Notes under the pieces: model-generated | What the model was told of the DNA's origin: nothing | Databases searched by the model: none | What the model saw: the letters and a program-made list of their open reading frames with translations, nothing else | Shown: positions 45,304 to 56,600 of the stretch, in pieces | Layout: every line of letters begins with the position of its first letter | Numbering within the stretch: the stretch's first letter is position 1 | From: Chryseosolibacter histidinae | Lineage (GTDB): Bacteria; Bacteroidota; Bacteroidia; Cytophagales; Cyclobacteriaceae | Assembly: GCF_018598225.1 (NCBI RefSeq) | Contig: NZ_JAHESF010000006.1 | Span: 124,001-188,000 of the forward strand | Length of the DNA: 64,000 nucleotides | Direction of reading: 5' to 3' | Made by a program: the position numbers and the translations under genes

Positions 45304-48300
45304 ATGCTTCAATGGTGTTGTTGTTGCGGATGGCCAGGCAATACGGCTTTTTACCTATAGTGATCTCGCGGAAGCTCCGTACCTCACCGGTTACAGAGAA
45401 GCCCGACTGCACGGCAGGTATTGCTGTAAAATGCCCGTGTCCATTGCCTTTCATAAAGAGTCCGTAGCTGGCGTCGTTCCTTCCCATCTGGATGTTGACG
45501 GGATAAAAATTTCCGGCCAGCAGCAGGTCCGTGTTTCCATCACCATCAAAGTCGTCAGTGAGGATGGCATTCACCGTTGAGAGCTGTGCGGCCTTCGGCA
45601 AGGGCCTCACGCTGAATTTGCCATTGCCCAGGTTCTCTACCAGTGATGATTGAAAAGTATAGGCTGCATACTGCTCGGCATGGCTCAGCTGCTCATCGGT
45701 GAACATGTCGTGTAGCGTGGCCGATGCGTATTTGCTGTACGACAGGTATTTTTTCTTCAGCGAAGGCATCTGCTTGGTCATCTCATCGCGCGTAGCAAAC
45801 GGATACTCCTTGCCCTTGAAGAAATACGTGAGGACCTGATCGATGCTGTCATTCTTGTCCATGTCGGCAGCATACATCCGCACCGGGGATTCGGGTGAAG
45901 TTTTGAGCTTGGAATTAAGCCCGAGGTTGCCGGCCACCAGGTCCAGGTCTCCGTCATTGTCAAAATCCACGGCCCTGATCACGTTCCACCAGCCATTGGT
46001 CTTTTCCAGTCCCGAGCCTTCTGCCAGTGGTGCAAGCCTGCCCTTGTTGTTGATCAGCACGGTGACGGGGCTCCACTCTGCCGCGATGACCAGGTCCTGC
46101 ACTTTGTCATTGTTGAGATCGGCCCATATGGCGTTTTTTACAAAACCGAACTTCTTCAGCACGGGAGCAACGGCCTCGGTGGCATCCGTAAAATTGCCTT
46201 TGCCATCGTTGAGTAGAATGTAGCTATCGGGTTTGATGCCGTACTGCCAGGGGATTGAACGCGCCCCCAGGAACATATCCAGGTCGCCATCGGCATCCAC
46301 ATCAGCAATGCTTACACAGGCGCCGTTGAGAAAGACCTCCGCCATACCTGTTGACCTTGTGAAGTTGCCCTTGCCATCGTTCAGATAAAGTCGCGGTTGC
46401 CTGTTGGGCGATCTGCGGGCAAACTCGTTCCCGCCGCTGACCACCACAAGGTCCTGATCGCCATCGCCATCGGCATCGAAGAATTCTGCTGCGGTATCTT
46501 CGTGAATGCTGTCTTTGGCGATCTCAGGTTGTTTCAGTTCCTGGAATTTTCCTGTTGCTGTCTGCAGGTAGAGATGGCCTTCTTTCCATTTGGCACCTCC
46601 GGCAAAAAGATCTTCACGCCCATCGCCATTCACATCGGCAACCGCCGCGCCAGGCCCCTCAGCCGACATCATATGCGGTATCAGCGCCTCGCGGTTGAAC
46701 TCCACGAAGTTGTTCTCCTTATGACGGTAGTTGATGGAGAGCTCATCGGTAGCTTTGGTAAAAAACGGAGCTGTTTGATGAAAGACGGAAAAATCAAAAG
46801 CACCACTCGCATTCTGCTGATCAAGTACCAGTTGCTGGTCTGCTTTCACCTGTTTGATTCGCTCAAAGGTCCCATCGTTCCAGACAACGATCAGCGAGTC
46901 GGCGTGATCGCTGGCCCCCAGCCCGAACGTGAGCCGGTAGTCTACGGAGCTCTGGAAACCCCGCGTAGGCATACACTCCTGCACCTGCATCTTTCCATCG
47001 TTGTACAGGAATATCCTTGCACCGATGCCAAACAGATTGCCGGTTTTACCTTTCAGCGATATCTGCAGGTAATGATTACCGGGCGATCCGTTGTTCTTCT
47101 CTTTCGAAACCGTGAGGTTCTCATAGAGGAAGGCTTCGTCTTCGATGTTATTGACCACCAGGTCGAGATCGCCGTCGTTATCCAGGTCTGCGTAGGCTGC
47201 GCCCTGCGAATACGAAGGTGTATCGAAGCCCCAGTCGGCCGATCTGTCGGTAAAAGTGGAGTCTCCGTTATTGGTGAAGAGATAGTTGTTGATCTTGAGC
47301 CGCGGCATCATTTCGGTGTACTTCAGCTCGCGCGCTCCAACATCCTCCATCCTGATCAGGTGCTGGATCGAGTCAGACGACATGAAGTTTACGTAGTCCA
47401 GGTCATTGGAGCGCTTATAGATACCGTTGGAAACAAAAAGATCCTTATTGCCATCGAGATCGAAATCCGCAAAGAAAGTTGCCCAGCTCCAGTCGGTGGC
47501 ATATACGCCTGCCATCAGGGCTATCTCGCTAAACGTTCCGTTCCGGTTGTTCAGCTGCAGCGTGTTCCTGGCAAACTGGTGGTTGTACCCGAAGCCGATC
47601 TTGAAATGGTAAACGTCATAACTGTCTTCGGCCATGGCAGACTTGAGGATCCTGGGATCTTCCGGCAGCATATCCATGGCGATCAGGTCGGGGAAGGCGT
47701 CATTGTTGAAATCGGCGAGGTCAACACCCATGGTATAACGGCTCGTATGGCTCATCTCCTGCTCGAGCACTTCTTTAAAAGTGCCGTTGCGCTGGTTGAT
47801 GTACAGGTAATCATTTTCATGGAAGTCGTTGCCTACGTAGACATCGGGCCAGCCGTCGAGGTCAACGTCGCTCACGGCAACGCCGAGGCCATAGCCCAGC
47901 GCGCTGCTGTAAATGCCTGAGCCCTGTGTTACGTCGAGAAACCTGCCGTTGTCGTTGCGCAGCAGCTTGTCTCCTGCCAGCGGGTGCGATGCCTGGCGCA
48001 TGCTGGATCTTCCGTAAGTGCCATTGTCATGCACGGAATGGTTGAGCATGAACATGTCCAGGTCTCCATCGCGATCGTAATCAAAAAATGCGGCCTGGGT
48101 GGAAAAGCCCACCAGGTCAAGCCCGTATTCCATAGCCCTGTCTGCAAATCTCGGGATGCCGTTTTCGTCGTTGCCTTCGTTGATGAGGAGCTGGTTCTGA
48201 CCTTTGTAGATTCGAAAGTCGCCCAGGTAGCTCACATAAATGTCGAGCTTTCCATCGTTGTTCACATCGGCCATGGTAACGCCTGTAGCCCATCCTTTGA

Positions 48301-48622
48301 ATCCTTCCGCGCCGGCGGCTTCGGTAACATCTTTAAACTTGAGGTTGCCCTGATTCAGGTAGAGCTTGTCGGGCTCCTGGTTGGAAGTAAAGAACACATC
48401 GAGCAGTCCATCACCATTCACATCTCCTACCGCAACCCCGCCGCCGTTAAAATAATAAGGGTAATTGGAGATATTGAAATCAACGGTCTCTGTGAGCACA
48501 TTGCGAAAATGGATACCGGACTCTGATGAAGGCACCCGGCGGAATTTCTTGTCACTTTTGCGTCCGCATGACGCCGTCAGCAGGGCAACGGCGATCATCC
48601 AGTATAACGAATACCTTTTCAT
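45239..48622 (-). CDS. CRTAC1-like FG-GAP/VCBS repeat lipoprotein (paralogue A)
   Basis: 1127 residues with lipobox TASC. It has two sets of FG-GAP/VCBS blades, each with a calcium-binding DVNGDGLLDVFF, DYDRDGDLDMFM or DLDNDGDLDLVV loop, about eight per propeller. Between them is an ASPIC/UnbV segment (YRLTFGLGASDHADSLIVVW). The family sits on the cell surface and is found next to SusCD pairs; the role is unknown and ligand binding is presumed. It overlaps the upstream paralogue by 4 bp (ATGA). About the last 16 residues have no counterpart in the paralogue and are encoded by a repeat array. Confidence 0.9.
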   Translation of the reverse strand: MKRYSLYWMIAVALLTASCGRKSDKKFRRVPSSESGIHFRNVLTETVDFNISNYPYYFNGGGVAVGDVNGDGLLDVFFTSNQEPDKLYLNQGNLKFKDVTEAAGAEGFKGWATGVTMADVNNDGKLDIYVSYLGDFRIYKGQNQLLINEGNDENGIPRFADRAMEYGLDLVGFSTQAAFFDYDRDGDLDMFMLNHSVHDNGTYGRSSMRQASHPLAGDKLLRNDNGRFLDVTQGSGIYSSALGYGLGVAVSDVDLDGWPDVYVGNDFHENDYLYINQRNGTFKEVLEQEMSHTSRYTMGVDLADFNNDAFPDLIAMDMLPEDPRILKSAMAEDSYDVYHFKIGFGYNHQFARNTLQLNNRNGTFSEIALMAGVYATDWSWATFFADFDLDGNKDLFVSNGIYKRSNDLDYVNFMSSDSIQHLIRMEDVGARELKYTEMMPRLKINNYLFTNNGDSTFTDRSADWGFDTPSYSQGAAYADLDNDGDLDLVVNNIEDEAFLYENLTVSKEKNNGSPGNHYLQISLKGKTGNLFGIGARIFLYNDGKMQVQECMPTRGFQSSVDYRLTFGLGASDHADSLIVVWNDGTFERIKQVKADQQLVLDQQNASGAFDFSVFHQTAPFFTKATDELSINYRHKENNFVEFNREALIPHMMSAEGPGAAVADVNGDGREDLFAGGAKWKEGHLYLQTATGKFQELKQPEIAKDSIHEDTAAEFFDADGDGDQDLVVVSGGNEFARRSPNRQPRLYLNDGKGNFTRSTGMAEVFLNGACVSIADVDADGDLDMFLGARSIPWQYGIKPDSYILLNDGKGNFTDATEAVAPVLKKFGFVKNAIWADLNNDKVQDLVIAAEWSPVTVLINNKGRLAPLAEGSGLEKTNGWWNVIRAVDFDNDGDLDLVAGNLGLNSKLKTSPESPVRMYAADMDKNDSIDQVLTYFFKGKEYPFATRDEMTKQMPSLKKKYLSYSKYASATLHDMFTDEQLSHAEQYAAYTFQSSLVENLGNGKFSVRPLPKAAQLSTVNAILTDDFDGDGNTDLLLAGNFYPVNIQMGRNDASYGLFMKGNGHGHFTAIPAVQSGFSVTGEVRSFREITIGKKPYCLAIRNNNTIEAFRTGDRYSVTGNRLNAPIANH

Positions 48623-51600
48623 TTTTTGTATTTGTAAAACACTACGGAATCGTTGTTCCGCACAAATGCGATTGTTGCCGCGTTACGGCTCTTCACACTG
48701 GCGATGTGCCGCACTTCTCCCTTGATGCTGATGCCGGAACGGTTGGACGGAAGCGGATCGAATGTACCCTTTCCATCTCCCAGCAGCAGCAGCCCATGAA
48801 GTGCATCATACCGCCCTACTTCAGGTTTCACGGCAAACAGGTTCCCACCCAGCAGGATGTCGGCATGGCTGTCGCCATTTACATCTTCAACGGCGATGGC
48901 GTACACCGGCGAAACCTGTGCTTCAATGGGCAGCGGTTTCAGCTGAAAGCCCTTACCCCCATCGTTGATCAGGATGGCCGTGCGGGGCTCATTGAACTTC
49001 AGCACTGTGGCGCGTTCCAGCAGCTTCGCGTCGAAAATATCAGGGATCGATTTACCCGCGTAGTCTTTGTAGTAGACGAATTTCTTTTTCAGCGAGCTCA
49101 TCTGCTTGATAAGGTCCTGGCGCAACGCCATCGGATATTCGTTACCATCCTTGCGGTAAGCGAACACCGGCTCGATGGAACCGTTCTGGTCAAAATCGTT
49201 CACGTACAGGGTCAGAGGCGACTCCAGTGTAGGTTGAAATTTGGAGTTTAGTCCAAGATTCCCCAACACAAAATCGGTATCGCCGTCATGGTCGAGGTCT
49301 GCGGGCTCGATCCGGTTCCACCACCCCGATGTATGATCAAGTCCTTTAACGCTGTCAATGCGCACAAGCTGTTTTCCGTTGTTGGAGAAAACTGTTATGG
49401 GCATCCAGTCGCCCACGATCATCAGGTCTTTGAACCCATTGCTATCGTAATCGAACCATACGGCATCGGTAACCATGCCGAAACGTTTCAACTGAGGAGC
49501 CATTGTAACCGTTGCATCTGAAAAGTTTCCTTTGCCATCGTTGATCAGCAGAAACTGGTCGCAGGGCAGACCATAGTATGAAGGGATCGCGCGTGTGCCT
49601 ACAAACAGGTCGATGTCGCCGTCCTGGTCTACGTCAGCGGGGCTTATGCAGCTGCCACTGAAATACAGATCGGGGATCCGGCCCGACGATCTGCTGAATG
49701 CTGGCTTCCCTTTCTTCAAACCTTCGTTGATGTACAGGATGTCTTTCAATGCGAGCGACTGGCCTGTATGCTCAGAGCCTCCGGTGACTACATACAAGTC
49801 GAGGTCTTTGTCCCCATCCGCATCGAAGAACGCCGCGTCTACGATGTCGGCCAGTGTATCGGCTTCAAAGGCTTCGATCGGCACGGGTGAGAATTCGCCG
49901 TTCGTGCTTTGAACATAAAGCTTGCCAGGGCTGCCGACAGAACCGCCGAGGTAAAGATCGTCGCGGCCGTCATTGTTGAGATCTGCCTGGGCAAAGGCAG
50001 GTCCTTGTGTGGAGAGCATGTGATAATTGAGGCGGTCGCGGTCAAAATCGTTATAATCGTTCTCTTCATGACGCACCGTTCCTTCGTTCACTGTTTGCAG
50101 CAGCGGACTTGCGATCCTGGATGCCTTGCCATCTACTTTCGTTTCTGTTGCACGGGCATGGTCGAGCACCAGCGCCTGGTCTGCCCCGACGGATCGCAGC
50201 ATCTCCGTTTTGCCATCGGGCCATGTCACGAGCAGGCTATCGGCCTGGCTACGGGTTCCGAGTCCGATCACCATCCTGTAATCCATGCTGGACTGAAATC
50301 CCCGGATGGGCATGTTCTCCATGCCAATGATCTCATCGCCCATATACACTTTTACACAGGCGCCGAGGCCGAATGAATTTTTGTCATAACCCTTGAATGA
50401 AAGGGTGAGCGCATGATGGTGGTTCTGTTCGCTCGCCAGGTTCTGATAGACGAACATCGGCATGTTGACATTGTTCACCACCAGGTCGAGGTCACCGTCG
50501 TTGTCGAGGTCACCGTAAGCCGCGCCATTGGAGAAGCCCGGCGTGGCAAGCCCCCATTCTTCCGACACGTTCTTATACTGCCATGGGGCCGTCCTGGTGA
50601 ACATATAATTGCTTTGAGGAGCGGAAGGCATCCTGTCAACAAATTGTTTGAAGTCGATCTTCTTTCCTTCAATGGCGGCGCGCATCTGGTCGCTGCTGCC
50701 GAGGTATTCGATGAAGTCCTGGTTGATAAGGTCTTTGTAGATGCCGTTGCAAACGTAAACCTCTTTGTAGCAGTCGTTGTCGAAATCGGCGATCAGGGCG
50801 CCCCAGCTCCAGTCCGTGGCCTCCATGCCTGCCATGGTTCCGATCTCGCTGAAGGTGCCATCGCCATTATTCCGGTGTAGCATGTTGCGCATGAACTGGT
50901 GGTAATAACCGTTCCTGAGCCGGAGCTGGTACACATCGTAAGTTTCGAAAGCTGTCAGCGTCTTGAGCCGGTAGTCGTCTTCCGGCAGCATGTCGGTGGA
51001 GAAGATCTCGGGATACGAGTCATTGTCCATGTCCGCCAGGTCGGCGCCCATGGAGAACATACTGATGTGCCCCATGTAATCTTCTAGCTTTTCTTTGAAG
51101 GTGCCGTCGTGGTTGTTGATGTAGAGGTAATCGCGTTCGTAAAAATCGTTGGAGATATAGAGGTCGGGCCAGTTATCCTGGTTCACATCGCCTACGGTGA
51201 CGCCGAGGCCGAAGCCGATCACGCTGCCGTAAATGCCAGCCTGCTCACTTACATCGGTAAAGTGTCCGTTGTCGTTGCGGTAAAGCTTATGGCCACCGAA
51301 CTCGTCACGTACATTCCGGAGGTTGCGATAGCCGAGTGTAGAAACGGGGCGGTAAGAATTGTTCAGCACATAGCAGTCGAGATCGCCGTCCTTATCGTAA
51401 TCCAGGAATGCTGCGTGGGTAGAGAATCCCCTGTCGGCCAGGCCGTACGCTGCTGCCTGCTCTGTAAAGGTGAGGTCGCCGTTGTTGATGAACAGCTCGT
51501 TCTCACGGTTGTTGCCTTTTACATCGCCCGCATTGCAGACGTAGATGTCGAGCAGGCCATCGGCGTTGACATCTGCGATGCTGACACCGGTTGACCATAC

Positions 51601-51951
51601 TTTTGTTCCTTTGACGCCAGCCTTCGTGGTGATGTCTTCGAACTTCCAGTTCCCTTTGTTGAGGAACAGCTTGTTATCGCCCATATTCGACGTCATGTAC
51701 ACATCAGACAAGCCGTCGTTATTGAAGTCGGCGATGCCCACACCTCCACCGTTGTAATAGTTCCGGTACCTGAACACGTCGAAGTCCTCACGCTCCTCCA
51801 ATGTGTTGGTGAAGCGCATGCCAGTCTCTTCCGCTGTCAGGCTCCTGAAAAGCGCAGGGCCATGAGCATGCGCTGCGGGGGCATCTTTTTCTCCGGAACT
51901 GCACGCGCAGCAAGTCAGCAAACAGGCATACATCAGCCAAGGTCTCCACAT
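48619..51951 (-). CDS. CRTAC1-like FG-GAP/VCBS repeat lipoprotein (paralogue B)
   Basis: 1110 residues when started at MWRPWLMYACLLTCCACSSG, which gives a proper lipoprotein signal. An in-frame ATG 48 bp upstream lies inside the SusD terminator and is rejected. Domain order is the same as paralogue A: FG-GAP blades (DFNNDGLSDVYM, DYDKDGDLDCYV), ASPIC/UnbV region (YRMVIGLGTRSQADSLLVTW), second propeller. It is similar in length and collinear with paralogue A, so a tandem duplication is likely. It is the first gene after the SusD terminator. Confidence 0.9.
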   Translation of the reverse strand: MWRPWLMYACLLTCCACSSGEKDAPAAHAHGPALFRSLTAEETGMRFTNTLEEREDFDVFRYRNYYNGGGVGIADFNNDGLSDVYMTSNMGDNKLFLNKGNWKFEDITTKAGVKGTKVWSTGVSIADVNADGLLDIYVCNAGDVKGNNRENELFINNGDLTFTEQAAAYGLADRGFSTHAAFLDYDKDGDLDCYVLNNSYRPVSTLGYRNLRNVRDEFGGHKLYRNDNGHFTDVSEQAGIYGSVIGFGLGVTVGDVNQDNWPDLYISNDFYERDYLYINNHDGTFKEKLEDYMGHISMFSMGADLADMDNDSYPEIFSTDMLPEDDYRLKTLTAFETYDVYQLRLRNGYYHQFMRNMLHRNNGDGTFSEIGTMAGMEATDWSWGALIADFDNDCYKEVYVCNGIYKDLINQDFIEYLGSSDQMRAAIEGKKIDFKQFVDRMPSAPQSNYMFTRTAPWQYKNVSEEWGLATPGFSNGAAYGDLDNDGDLDLVVNNVNMPMFVYQNLASEQNHHHALTLSFKGYDKNSFGLGACVKVYMGDEIIGMENMPIRGFQSSMDYRMVIGLGTRSQADSLLVTWPDGKTEMLRSVGADQALVLDHARATETKVDGKASRIASPLLQTVNEGTVRHEENDYNDFDRDRLNYHMLSTQGPAFAQADLNNDGRDDLYLGGSVGSPGKLYVQSTNGEFSPVPIEAFEADTLADIVDAAFFDADGDKDLDLYVVTGGSEHTGQSLALKDILYINEGLKKGKPAFSRSSGRIPDLYFSGSCISPADVDQDGDIDLFVGTRAIPSYYGLPCDQFLLINDGKGNFSDATVTMAPQLKRFGMVTDAVWFDYDSNGFKDLMIVGDWMPITVFSNNGKQLVRIDSVKGLDHTSGWWNRIEPADLDHDGDTDFVLGNLGLNSKFQPTLESPLTLYVNDFDQNGSIEPVFAYRKDGNEYPMALRQDLIKQMSSLKKKFVYYKDYAGKSIPDIFDAKLLERATVLKFNEPRTAILINDGGKGFQLKPLPIEAQVSPVYAIAVEDVNGDSHADILLGGNLFAVKPEVGRYDALHGLLLLGDGKGTFDPLPSNRSGISIKGEVRHIASVKSRNAATIAFVRNNDSVVFYKYKK

Positions 51952-51980
51952 GATCGGAATAACATTTTTACGCGTGCTAA

Positions 51981-52017
51981 AAATAAAAAAAGAAGGCAAG
52001 CATCGTACTTGCCTTCT
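51981..52017 (-). terminator. intrinsic terminator after SusD
   Basis: On the minus strand, AGAAGGCAAG and CTTGCCTTCT form a perfect 10-bp stem with a 7-nt loop, followed by a T-rich run (51981-51990). It lies 25 bp after the SusD stop and before the CRTAC1 pair, so it probably sets SusCD expression above that of the downstream genes. Confidence 0.92.
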
Positions 52018-52041
52018 GATAATTTAGGTCACTAAATTCAA

Positions 52042-53652
52042 TTATTCTCCACCGTATCCCGGGTTCGGTTTCAGGTTAGGATTGGTTGAGAGTGCATTGG
52101 CAGGAATGGGATAAATGCTCAGGTGATCATCTGCTATGGTCATGTAGGGGAATGGCTTGCTGAAGGTACCGAAGCGTACCTGGTCGTTCCTTCTCCATCC
52201 TTCGATGTACAGCTCCCTTCCTCTTTCGTTCAGGATATCATCCAGTGTGATGGCGCCTGCTGGTGTTGCCTTGCGGATGACGCGCAGCTCGTTATAGAGG
52301 GCCAGCGCATTATCGGTAGAGGTTCCCCCTCTCAGTATGGCCTCGATCTTCATCAGGTGCGCATCGGCATAGCGGAACAATACATAATAGCTATTGGCCT
52401 GACCATTGGCGGGGTGATATTTGATCACGCGGATACCTTGCCGCTCGTTGTTACCTGTTAAGCTGTTTTGGCTGGCAAATTCTTTTGTATATACCAGCGG
52501 ATTGCCCGGCCTGTCTTTCATGGCATTGCCGGATGAGTCATACTGCTGCCCTACCAGGAAGCCATAACCGATACCGGCATGATACCAGTCCGTTTTCTTG
52601 GGCACAAATCCTCTCCTTTCCTCCTGCCCTGCGCCTGGTTCGTTCGAGTTGGCATCGCCTTCAAACAAAGCGTAGAACTCTGCAGTAGTGGAGAAACCAT
52701 TCCAGCCACCCCCGGTGTTTTCGCCGAAAGTATCGTCCTTATATTTATCATAGGTTTTCTGGAAGTAGTGAAGTCCGGCCCAGATCCTGTTACCGCTGGA
52801 GGCGTCTGTCCAGAAAATGGTTTCGCTGTTGTTGGCATTTTTAAAGATATCGAAATAGCCATCGTGCAGCTTGAAGCCCACGGCTTTGATCGCATCCACG
52901 TGCTGGATCACGCTGGTCATATCTGCCGCCACGGGTGTTCCGCCAACGTATACGTGTTTGTTCAGGTACATTTTCGCCAGCAGGAAATGAGCCGCGGCCT
53001 GTGATGCTTTCTTCCTGTCGCCGCCGGTGCCTGTAGCAGGCAATGAGGGAAGCGCTTCCGTAAGATCCTTGACAATGAAATCAAAACCTTCCTGCGCTTG
53101 CATCACACGTGGGTCAACGTCAACCCCGTCTGTGGCTTCACGCAGCGGGATCTGACGATAAAAGTCCAGCACATGCCACATGTTGAATGCCCTGAGAAAC
53201 TTGGCTTCCGCCAGCTGCGCCGGTGTCGCCGCAGTGCTGGATGCAATGATGGTATTCAGCTTGTATACATTCCTGTTCAGGATATTCCATGCGCCCAGGA
53301 TGTCGCGGTGGGTTCCGTCCCAGGTGTGCTGCCGCAGCGCTCTCCAAACGCCATTGTCTCCCCAGTCGGTACCACGGGTAGGCACCAGGAGCTCATCCGA
53401 AGAAACTTCCTGGAGCGCATACATATTCTCCTGGTTACCCCAGTTATCCCTGAGGTCAGCATAGGCAGACTGCAATGTAGCCGTGACGCCTTCCGGTGTA
53501 AGGGGTGTAAAAGCACCCGCCTCACTCCTCAGAAAAGAGTCCTTCTCTTCCACTTCCAGGTCTGTGCAGGCTGAGAAGACGAGCACCAATGCCAGCAGTC
53601 CCGCACCGAATATTTTATTGCTGTGTTTAATATATCTGTTCATAGTCTTCAT
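52042..53652 (-). CDS. SusD/RagB-family surface glycan-binding lipoprotein
   Basis: 536 residues from MKTMNRYIKHSNK (an ATG nine bases later is also possible). Lipobox FSAC. The N-terminal TPR-like SusD core is seen in NMYALQEVSSDELLVPTRG, WNILNRNVYKLNTII, and AEAKFLRAFNMWHVLDFYR with QIPLRE, plus the C-terminal RGRELYIEGWRRNDQVRFG. It caps the SusC channel and binds the glycan at the cell surface. The start is only 4 bp after the SusC stop, so the pair is coupled. A terminator follows. Confidence 0.96.
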   Translation of the reverse strand: MKTMNRYIKHSNKIFGAGLLALVLVFSACTDLEVEEKDSFLRSEAGAFTPLTPEGVTATLQSAYADLRDNWGNQENMYALQEVSSDELLVPTRGTDWGDNGVWRALRQHTWDGTHRDILGAWNILNRNVYKLNTIIASSTAATPAQLAEAKFLRAFNMWHVLDFYRQIPLREATDGVDVDPRVMQAQEGFDFIVKDLTEALPSLPATGTGGDRKKASQAAAHFLLAKMYLNKHVYVGGTPVAADMTSVIQHVDAIKAVGFKLHDGYFDIFKNANNSETIFWTDASSGNRIWAGLHYFQKTYDKYKDDTFGENTGGGWNGFSTTAEFYALFEGDANSNEPGAGQEERRGFVPKKTDWYHAGIGYGFLVGQQYDSSGNAMKDRPGNPLVYTKEFASQNSLTGNNERQGIRVIKYHPANGQANSYYVLFRYADAHLMKIEAILRGGTSTDNALALYNELRVIRKATPAGAITLDDILNERGRELYIEGWRRNDQVRFGTFSKPFPYMTIADDHLSIYPIPANALSTNPNLKPNPGYGGE

Positions 53653-53656
53653 TGAA

Positions 53657-56600
53657 TTAAAATGTTGCACTCAGTCCGAGGGTAAATGTTCTGGCTCTTG
53701 GATAAGCTGTGTAGTCGATACCCAGCGAAGGAACGCCATCCCTGGCTTTGTTGATATTCACTTCCGGGTCAAGGCCTGAATAATCGGTGATCAGGAACAA
53801 GTTCTGCGCGGTGCCTGAGATCCTCAGCTTCTTAATGAACTTCTCTTCGAAGTTGAGGCTGTAGCCAAGGCTCAGGTTCTGCATTCTCAGGAAATCTCCT
53901 TTTTCCAGAAAACGGGTCGAAGCATCCGGAGCATTGGGTGCCGCCTCGCCGGAGGTGAGCACATCGGTTGTGACATTTTTGCCCTGGCCAAGCGAGCCCA
54001 TGTTGAAGAAAGCGTTGGCGGTGTTGTTGTAGACATAGTGACCGAACTGACCGTTGAGGTAGGCTGCAAAGTCAAATTTCTTAACCCTCGCGCTAATGTT
54101 AAATCCCAGATTATATTTCGGGATCGGGCTTTTGCCTACGTAACGTTGAAAATCGCCGTTGTATGTGGCAAGTCCATTTTCATCGAACCCGGTGAATTCA
54201 CGGATAAAGTAAGCGAACAACGGCTGGCCATCTGCGATACGTTGCGAAAATGCGCCGGTAAGTCCCTGGCCATTGATATCACCTGTATTCAAAGGAGCGC
54301 CGGTGTAATGCTCAACTTTGTTGGTATTGTGTGCAATGTTGAAGCTGAAGTTCAGCCCGGTATTTTCATTATCGATGGCATAATAGTTCAGCGTCAGCTC
54401 AACGCCGTTGTTGATCACATCCGCATCGAGGTTTTTCCATACGAAGTTCTGGGCGGCAGGTTGTGCCGAAGTTACCTGGATAAGCAGGTCATTGGTGATC
54501 TTCTTATATACATCGATGGTACCGCTGAACTTACCCTGTCCAAAGCCGAAGTCGAGGCCCAGGTTCCACTGCGTGGTCTGCTCCCACTTCAGGCCGGGGT
54601 TGGCGAACGTCACCTCGCTGAGACCGGGCGGGTTGATCTTGCCGTCATTGGCGATGGCAGGTGCTGCGGGTGTTGCCGTAGCATTCACACCAAAACGCAC
54701 GCGGGTCTGGTGCAGGTTGTGCGGGATCTCCTGGTTACCTGTAACGCCGTACCCTACACGGAACTTCAGGTCATCGAAGAGCTCGGGAATAAAGTCTTCT
54801 TCAGAAAGCCTCCATGCCAGCGCGGCCGAAGGGAACACGCCGTATTTATTATCACCGCCAAACTTGGTGGAGCCGTCGGCCCGCACGGTAGCGGTGATCA
54901 TATACTTATCAGCCAGTGAATAATTCACCCTGCCAAAAAACGACTGCAATTCGTCAGTGGTGTGGAATACATCGCCGCTCACAGCTTTCACTGTAGACGC
55001 AGGAAGCTCACTGATGGCTATTGCGGGCGTAGGCTGCGGGAACAACTGATTGATCCAGAAATCAGGACCGTTGTCGGTGTTTGCCGGGGCATAACCATAT
55101 TGCTGATAAGAGCGGTTGCCTATGGCAGCTTCGATGAGGCCCCTGGAGTGCTCGAGGTCGTTCATCATCACGTCCATATTGGGTGATGCGAATCCCCATC
55201 CAAGCACGGTTTTGCCTTCGCGGTTGAACTCCTGGTAAGAGTAACCGAGCACTGCGCTGAGGTTGCTGTTCTCGAATTTCTTATTGTAGTTGAAATAGGT
55301 TTCCAACAGGTTGCTGCTGGTCTTGATATCAGCAATGGCGCCGCGGCCGTTGCCGAACACACCACTGCTCATGTTGAGCAGGGATGAGAACGCTTTTTCG
55401 CGGGTGGAAGACGACCTGTCGAAACCTGCATTCACTTTAAAACTAAGTTCTTTGGTGATGTCAAAGTTTCCATTGAGGTTGATCAGGCTCCTGTCAGTCT
55501 CTGTATTATCCTGGTGATATTTCAGGTATGAGTTCGGGTTCAGGTTGTTGCCACCGGCGGGCTGAACGTCAGGGTCGGCAGACCAGGTGGGGTTCGCCAT
55601 GTAAGTAGACCCGATGAGGTCACCTTCAAAACCGGAGTTGTTGGTGATGGGGGCAGCCTGGTCGTTAACCTTTGAAACGGTGACCTGCGCGCCCAGGTCG
55701 AGCTTGTCGTGAAGGAATGAGTGGTTGATATTTAATCTTCCTGTCAGCCTTTCCATGCCGGAATTCCTGACAACACCTTGCTGGTTATCGTAGCTCAGCG
55801 ATGCACGATAGTTGCCTGACTTATAGTTATCAGCGAAGGAAAGATCGTGCCGGTGCGACACCGCGGTGCGTGTGATCTCATCCTGCCAGTCGGTATTGGA
55901 GCCACCATCGAGCTCTGCAACGTTCGAGCCCAGCGCAGCAGCGCCTGACAGGAACTGCTCGCGGTTCAGCAGGTCATAACGCCTGGCCATGGTGGAGAAG
56001 CTTACGGAAGGCGAATACTCGAGCTGCCTTCTCTTTCCCCTGCCACTTTTTGTGGTGATCAGCACCACACCGTTTGCGCCGCGTGAGCCGTAGATGGCTG
56101 TAGCGGAAGCGTCTTTGAGGATGTCGATGCTTTCAATATCATTCGGGTTAAGGAAGTTCAACGGATTCTTCGTGGCTGCATTTCCCCTGCCGAGGTCAAG
56201 GCCTCCCGCCGTAATATCTTCACCCGACAACGGAATACCATCCACCACAAAAAGAGGATTGTTACCACCACGAACCGAAGATGTTCCGCGGATCCTGATG
56301 TTGACACCGGCACCGGGCTCACCACTGGCGGAAGTGATCTGCACACCTGCGGATTTCCCCTGGATGAGCTGCTCGGGCGACGCAATGACACCACGGTTGA
56401 AGTCTTCAGCTTTCACGGAAGCAACGGCACCGGTAGCATCGCGGCGCTGAACCTCGCCGTATCCGATCACCACGATCTCCGAAAGCGCCGTAACGTTCGG
56501 GGCCAGCGCAATGGTGACAGACGACTGATTGCCGACAGCGATCTCCTGCGACTCATAACCAACAAATGAAAATACAAGGGTAGCGCTACTGCCACCTGTT

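Noticed and set aside
46397-47920. A 507-codon open frame on the plus strand
   Set aside because: It is exactly antisense to the CRTAC1 paralogue A gene; the minus frame has clear FG-GAP motifs and a lipobox, while the plus frame matches no domain.
51952-51999. An upstream start for CRTAC1 paralogue B
   Set aside because: That ATG lies inside the SusD terminator hairpin; the internal ATG gives a normal lipoprotein signal.
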